Assembly: GCA_946481075.1 (NCBI GenBank)
Contig: CAMLMC010000001.1
Span: forward strand, 992,001-1,056,000
DNA from: an uncultured Alphaproteobacteria bacterium
GTDB taxonomy: Bacteria > Pseudomonadota > Alphaproteobacteria > Micavibrionales > Micavibrionaceae
Direction: 5' to 3'
Length of the DNA: 64,000 bases
A program made the position numbers and the translations under genes. Each line of letters opens with the position of its first letter. Within the stretch, counting starts at the first letter, position 1. Below, piece by piece: positions 60,636 through 64,000 of the stretch. The notes under the pieces are model-generated. The model was not told the origin of the DNA, ran no database searches, and saw only the letters and a list, made by a program, of their open reading frames with translations.

Positions 60636-62426
60636 TTAGTAAACGCGCTTCTTCGGTGGTACCGGTTCTACATCGCTGGTAAGTGTGGTGAGAATGACGG
60701 GACGATAACCGACAGTGGTTTTTCCGGTCGTGTTATCAACCCACATCAGCGTATGCTTCATCCAGTTCTCATCATCGCGTTCAGAGAAATCTTCACGCGC
60801 ATGCGCACCGCGCGATTCGCGGCGGTTCACACCGGAATAAAGCGTGGCAACGGCCTGCCCCAAAAGATTATCGAGCTCCAGCGTTTCGACAAGGTCTGTG
60901 TTGAACACCATCGATCGGTCGGAAATTCCGATATCGGATTTCTTCGCATAGATTTTTGAAATCTGGTCACAGCCTTCCTGCAATGTTTCGCCCGTGCGGA
61001 AAACGGCGGCATGATTTTGCATCGTCTTTTGCATTTCAAGACGCAGGTCCGCCGTGCGGATAGGGCCTTTGGCATTTCTGAAATGATCAAGGCGTGCAAT
61101 CGCGTTATCACCGGCGTTCGCAACAGTTTTGTGCGGCGATCCGGGCTTGACCGTTTCGGCAGCGCGGATAGCAGCAGCACGCCCGAACACGACAAGATCG
61201 AGCAAAGAGTTGGAGCCAAGGCGGTTCGCGCCGTGTACGGACACACACGCCGCCTCGCCAATTGCCATCAGGCCCGGAACGATATTGTTCGGATTGCCTT
61301 CGGTCGGGCGAAGGACTTCGCATTTCACATTGGTCGGAATGCCGCCCATGTTGTAATGAACGGTCGGCAAAACAGGGATTGGTTCCTTCGTCACATCAAC
61401 GCCCGCAAAAATACGCGCGGATTCAGAAATCCCCGGCAGGCGCGAATGAATGACTTCCGGCGGGAGGTGCATCAGGTTCAAATGGATATGATCTTTATTT
61501 TTACCGACGCCGCGGCCTTCGCGAATTTCAATGGTCATCGAACGGGAGACAACATCGCGGGAGGCAAGATCTTTTGCCGACGGCGCATAACGTTCCATGA
61601 AACGTTCGCCTTCGGAATTGGTAAGGTATCCACCCTCTCCGCGCGCGCCTTCGGTGATGAGACAGCCCGATCCGTAAATACCCGTCGGGTGAAATTGCAC
61701 GAATTCCATGTCCTGCATCGGCAGGCCGGCGCGAAGCGCCATACCGCCGCCATCGCCCGTGCACGTATGCGCGGATGTACAGGAGAAGTAAGAACGGCCA
61801 TAACCGCCGGTCGCCAGAATGGTTTGATGGGCACGGAAGCGGTGAATTGTTCCGTCATCGAGGTTCCAGGCCATGACACCGAGACATTCGCCGTTATCAT
61901 CCATGATGAGGTCGAGCGCGAAATATTCGATGAAGAATTCGGCGTTGTGCTTCAAGGCTTGCTGATACAATGTGTGCAAAATCGCATGACCTGTACGGTC
62001 AGCGGCCGCGCAGGTGCGTTGCGCCGTGCCCTGGCCGTAATGCGTGGTCATGCCGCCAAAGGGACGCTGATAAATCTTGCCATCCGCCGTGCGGGAAAAT
62101 GGAACGCCGTAATGTTCCAGTTCCAAAATGGCCGGAATCGCTTCACGCGTCATATATTCGATCGCGTCCTGATCGCCGAGCCAGTCGGACCCTTTAATCG
62201 TGTCATAGAAGTGGAAACGCCAGTCATCTTCGCCCATGTTGCCAAGCGCGGCAGAGATGCCGCCCTGCGCCGCCACGGTGTGGGAACGTGTCGGGAAAAC
62301 CTTTGAGATCAATGCCGTTTTCAGGCCCTTTTCTGCGCAGCCGAAACCGGCGCGAAGTCCTGCGCCACCCGCGCCGACAACGACAACATCATATTCATGA
62401 TCGATAATTTTGTAAGACTGGGTCAT
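60636..62426 (-). CDS. sdhA: Succinate dehydrogenase flavoprotein subunit
   Basis: SdhA oxidises succinate to fumarate with covalent FAD. The 596-aa protein has the dinucleotide loop [15 protein letters not shown] and the flavin-linking histidine in SHTVAAQGG. It also has the substrate-binding [21 protein letters not shown] and [13 protein letters not shown] segments. It lies 2 bp after sdhD. Confidence 0.97.
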   Translation of the reverse strand: MTQSYKIIDHEYDVVVVGAGGAGLRAGFGCAEKGLKTALISKVFPTRSHTVAAQGGISAALGNMGEDDWRFHFYDTIKGSDWLGDQDAIEYMTREAIPAILELEHYGVPFSRTADGKIYQRPFGGMTTHYGQGTAQRTCAAADRTGHAILHTLYQQALKHNAEFFIEYFALDLIMDDNGECLGVMAWNLDDGTIHRFRAHQTILATGGYGRSYFSCTSAHTCTGDGGGMALRAGLPMQDMEFVQFHPTGIYGSGCLITEGARGEGGYLTNSEGERFMERYAPSAKDLASRDVVSRSMTIEIREGRGVGKNKDHIHLNLMHLPPEVIHSRLPGISESARIFAGVDVTKEPIPVLPTVHYNMGGIPTNVKCEVLRPTEGNPNNIVPGLMAIGEAACVSVHGANRLGSNSLLDLVVFGRAAAIRAAETVKPGSPHKTVANAGDNAIARLDHFRNAKGPIRTADLRLEMQKTMQNHAAVFRTGETLQEGCDQISKIYAKKSDIGISDRSMVFNTDLVETLELDNLLGQAVATLYSGVNRRESRGAHAREDFSERDDENWMKHTLMWVDNTTGKTTVGYRPVILTTLTSDVEPVPPKKRVY

Positions 62427-62428
62427 GA

Positions 62429-62767
62429 TTAAAACGCTATGCTCGCAATCGATATAATGGAAACAACACTTAAAACAACAAACGCAAGGCGCGTTACGCA
62501 GATCACAATTTTACGCGTTCTTTCGCACGTAATGTAGTCTTCGTAAATTTCCTGCACGCCGAGCGCCGCATGGAAATACATCGCCAGCAAGAAAACAACC
62601 AGCATCCCCATGTTGAACGGATTTTGCATCCACAGCGTAAAATCAGCGTAGGGTTTATCTTTCAATTGCAGGATAGAATAGACCGCCCAGAACGATAACG
62701 GGACCAGCACGATGGCGGTCATTCGCAATTTGATCCAGTCAGCGAGAGCCGAATTTTTACCGCCCAT
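62429..62767 (-). CDS. sdhD: Succinate dehydrogenase membrane anchor subunit D
   Basis: The protein (112 aa) has three membrane helices that, with SdhC, bind heme b and ubiquinone. The conserved histidine of [14 protein letters not shown] and the Tyr/Asp that follow it fit SdhD. The ATG at 62767 is chosen because it sits right after the sdhC stop (TGATATG) behind a G-rich stretch; longer starts overlap sdhC. Confidence 0.9.
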   Translation of the reverse strand: MGGKNSALADWIKLRMTAIVLVPLSFWAVYSILQLKDKPYADFTLWMQNPFNMGMLVVFLLAMYFHAALGVQEIYEDYITCERTRKIVICVTRLAFVVLSVVSIISIASIAF

Positions 62768-62768
62768 A

Positions 62769-63164
62769 TCAATAGCCCCCATCGCACAAGGCAAAGCACC
62801 ATGTGCCTGCCGTTAAAAGAACCGTTGCCGCCAGAACTATCCAGCCGCTGATCGTGGCCTGAGATTTTTCGAGCATGGCGGCGGTATCCCAGACCAGATG
62901 ACGGATACCGTTGCAAAGGTGGTAATAAAGGCAGAAGGACCAGCCACCGAGGATGATAAGGCCGAGCCAGCTTCCCGCGAAAGCGCGGACGCTTTCATAC
63001 TGCGCCTCACCGAGCATCGCTGCGACGAGGAAGGCCGTAATCAGCAGCGTGCCGCCCGACAGGATGGCGCCCGTAATACGGTGGGAGATCGACATGATCG
63101 CCGTCATGGGAAGGCGATACACCTGAAGATGCGGCGACAAAGGCCGGTTTGAGGATGTGTTCAT
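62769..63164 (-). CDS. sdhC: Succinate dehydrogenase cytochrome b556 subunit
   Basis: The 131-aa protein has three helices and the SdhC motifs RPLSPHLQVYRLP, SISHRITG and the heme-ligand histidine in HLCNGIRHLVWD. It starts the sdhCDA run. It lies 62 bp after the stop of the MsrB-like gene, where its promoter may be. Confidence 0.94.
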   Translation of the reverse strand: MNTSSNRPLSPHLQVYRLPMTAIMSISHRITGAILSGGTLLITAFLVAAMLGEAQYESVRAFAGSWLGLIILGGWSFCLYYHLCNGIRHLVWDTAAMLEKSQATISGWIVLAATVLLTAGTWCFALCDGGY

Positions 63165-63226
63165 GGCGCGATCATACAGCGCGAAAACGCATTTTCAAAC
63201 CCCCTATAGCCATGTTTTCCATGGGC

Positions 63227-63751
63227 TTAGTTGAGAGTGAATCGCAATGACGTGCCATTGATGGCATAGCGCCAAGTCTCGGCCGCGTTGTCGGCAGAAA
63301 AGCGATAGCCGAGATGGCTTCCACAGTTCGCACAGTGCACTTCGGTACGTGGCAAGATAATTTTAAAATCCGTCGACAGGCCGATGGCTTTTCGTGAAAG
63401 CGGCGCACGAAAGGTCGGGAAGTCATTCGCCATCACCTTGGCGTTTGAAGAAAAGAGCGGCGCGTTACAACCACGGCAGTGATAAGTGCCTTTGCGGCGC
63501 TCACGAATGAAAGCGGATGTCCCCGCCTCCTCATTCCCGCCGTCACGGATGATCGCGTACTCAATGTCATTGAACCGTTTACGCCATTCCGCCTCGGACA
63601 ACTTATACGGGAAATTGTCGCCACGTTTGCGGATGATATTGAAGCGGACATAATCATCCATCGCAGCCCGTGCGATGACAGGCAACATGGAAACCCCGGC
63701 CAAGGTCAGGGCTGCTCCCAGGAAGTAACGGCGGGGAAAACATTTTTTCAT
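63227..63751 (-). CDS. Exported MsrB-domain protein without the catalytic cysteine
   Basis: The product (174 aa) has a twin-arginine-like signal peptide (PRRYFLGAALTL, ending IARA) and an MsrB fold. The two zinc-binding CxxC pairs are present (CRGC near residue 94, CANC near 140). Catalytic residues differ from working MsrB enzymes: the RYC active-site motif reads RYAIN, HLGHVF reads HLGYRF, and the GWPSF loop reads NDFPTF. The ATG at 63751 is chosen to begin at the signal peptide. R-sulfoxide reduction by the usual mechanism is therefore unlikely. Confidence 0.85.
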   Translation of the reverse strand: MKKCFPRRYFLGAALTLAGVSMLPVIARAAMDDYVRFNIIRKRGDNFPYKLSEAEWRKRFNDIEYAIIRDGGNEEAGTSAFIRERRKGTYHCRGCNAPLFSSNAKVMANDFPTFRAPLSRKAIGLSTDFKIILPRTEVHCANCGSHLGYRFSADNAAETWRYAINGTSLRFTLN

Positions 63752-63840
63752 ACGACCAATATATCGCAATTTAGGCGCCAGGGAATAGGCATCCGTATTT
63801 TCTATATTTCCAATACAATAATTCCTGATAAAATATCGCG

Positions 63841-64000
63841 ATGAAAACAATCCTTTCCATCCAGTCACACGTCGCCTTTGGCTATGTCGGCAACGATGCC
63901 GCCAGATTTCCTTTACAACGGCTTGGCTTCAACGTCATCGATATCAACACCGTCCAGTTTTCAAACCACACCGGTTATGGCGACTGGGAAGGCGATGCCG
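63841..64000 (+). CDS. pdxY: Pyridoxal kinase PdxY (5' part, cut by the window end)
   Basis: The first 53 residues begin [18 protein letters not shown] and continue [16 protein letters not shown], matching the N-terminal substrate-binding part of PdxY/PdxK kinases. These phosphorylate pyridoxal in vitamin B6 salvage. The rest lies outside the window. It is divergent from the MsrB-like gene with 89 bp between. Confidence 0.88.
   Translation, partial: MKTILSIQSHVAFGYVGNDAARFPLQRLGFNVIDINTVQFSNHTGYGDWEGDA

Noticed and set aside
61011..62306. A 431-codon open frame on the + strand opposite sdhA
   Set aside because: It is fully antisense to a clear sdhA gene, its translation matches nothing recognisable, and long antisense frames arise from codon bias in GC-rich genes.

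Overview
The window looks like chromosomal DNA of an alphaproteobacterium of moderate GC content. Support comes from the ATP-synthase zeta-type inhibitor (DUF1476) beside bolA and a monothiol glutaredoxin, the split three-gene proton-translocating transhydrogenase, the gene order of a complete dcw (division and cell wall) cluster ending ftsZ-lpxC-bamD-recN-ligA, DnaA boxes in front of division genes, and sdhCDAB. A deep lineage such as the Rhodospirillales/Micavibrio side is possible, but that is only an impression from gene order and proteins. No phage, insertion sequence, CRISPR array, tRNA or rRNA was seen.

Layout. 1-5545 (mostly +): an autocleavable S24-type repressor with its own promoter and operator-like repeats, pyrE, nadK, a 66-aa protein, divergent purC, the zeta inhibitor, an unrecognised multi-pass membrane protein, bolA and grxD. 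5569-11297 (-): the rod-shape operon mreB-mreC-mreD-mrdA-rodA, closed by a strong terminator. 11438-12090 (-): DUF3307 membrane protein and rpmJ. 12288-24345: an accessory-looking island with a cyclic-nucleotide-binding/EAL phosphodiesterase and a giant FecR/FG-GAP secreted protein on +, converging on a four-gene - operon (outer-membrane channel, type I ABC exporter, membrane-fusion protein, CHASE2 adenylate cyclase). 24561-28807 (+): pntAA-pntAB-pntB, an alpha/beta hydrolase and a small protein. 28808-54421 (-): ligA, recN, bamD, lpxC, ftsZ, ftsA, ftsQ, ddl, a Nudix hydrolase, murB, murC, an unknown protein, murG, ftsW, murD, mraY, murF, murE, ftsI, ftsL, rsmH and mraZ, preceded by an array of four MraZ boxes and a DnaA box. 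54947-58590: a 47-aa membrane peptide, a 66-aa protein, RNase P RNA, an AmiD-like amidase, a UMF1-type transporter and exported MsrA. 58591-64000: an unknown protein, the succinate dehydrogenase genes interrupted by an acidic 224-aa protein, an exported MsrB homologue that lacks the catalytic cysteine, and the start of pdxY.

How the genes work together. The core is peptidoglycan synthesis and division: precursor enzymes, MraY/MurG, RodA-PBP2 for elongation, and FtsW-FtsI with FtsQ/L/A/Z for division. MraZ and DnaA sites suggest coupling to the cell cycle. The most unusual part is 12288-24345. There a class III cyclase with intact catalytic residues is translationally coupled to a type I exporter, a putative exported adhesin with a FecR domain lies next to it, and a protein combining a PKA-like cAMP-binding cassette with an intact EAL domain is encoded alongside. 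This suggests a self-contained cAMP-to-c-di-GMP circuit controlling secretion or surface display of the adhesin. It is an inference from architecture and context, not something the sequence proves.
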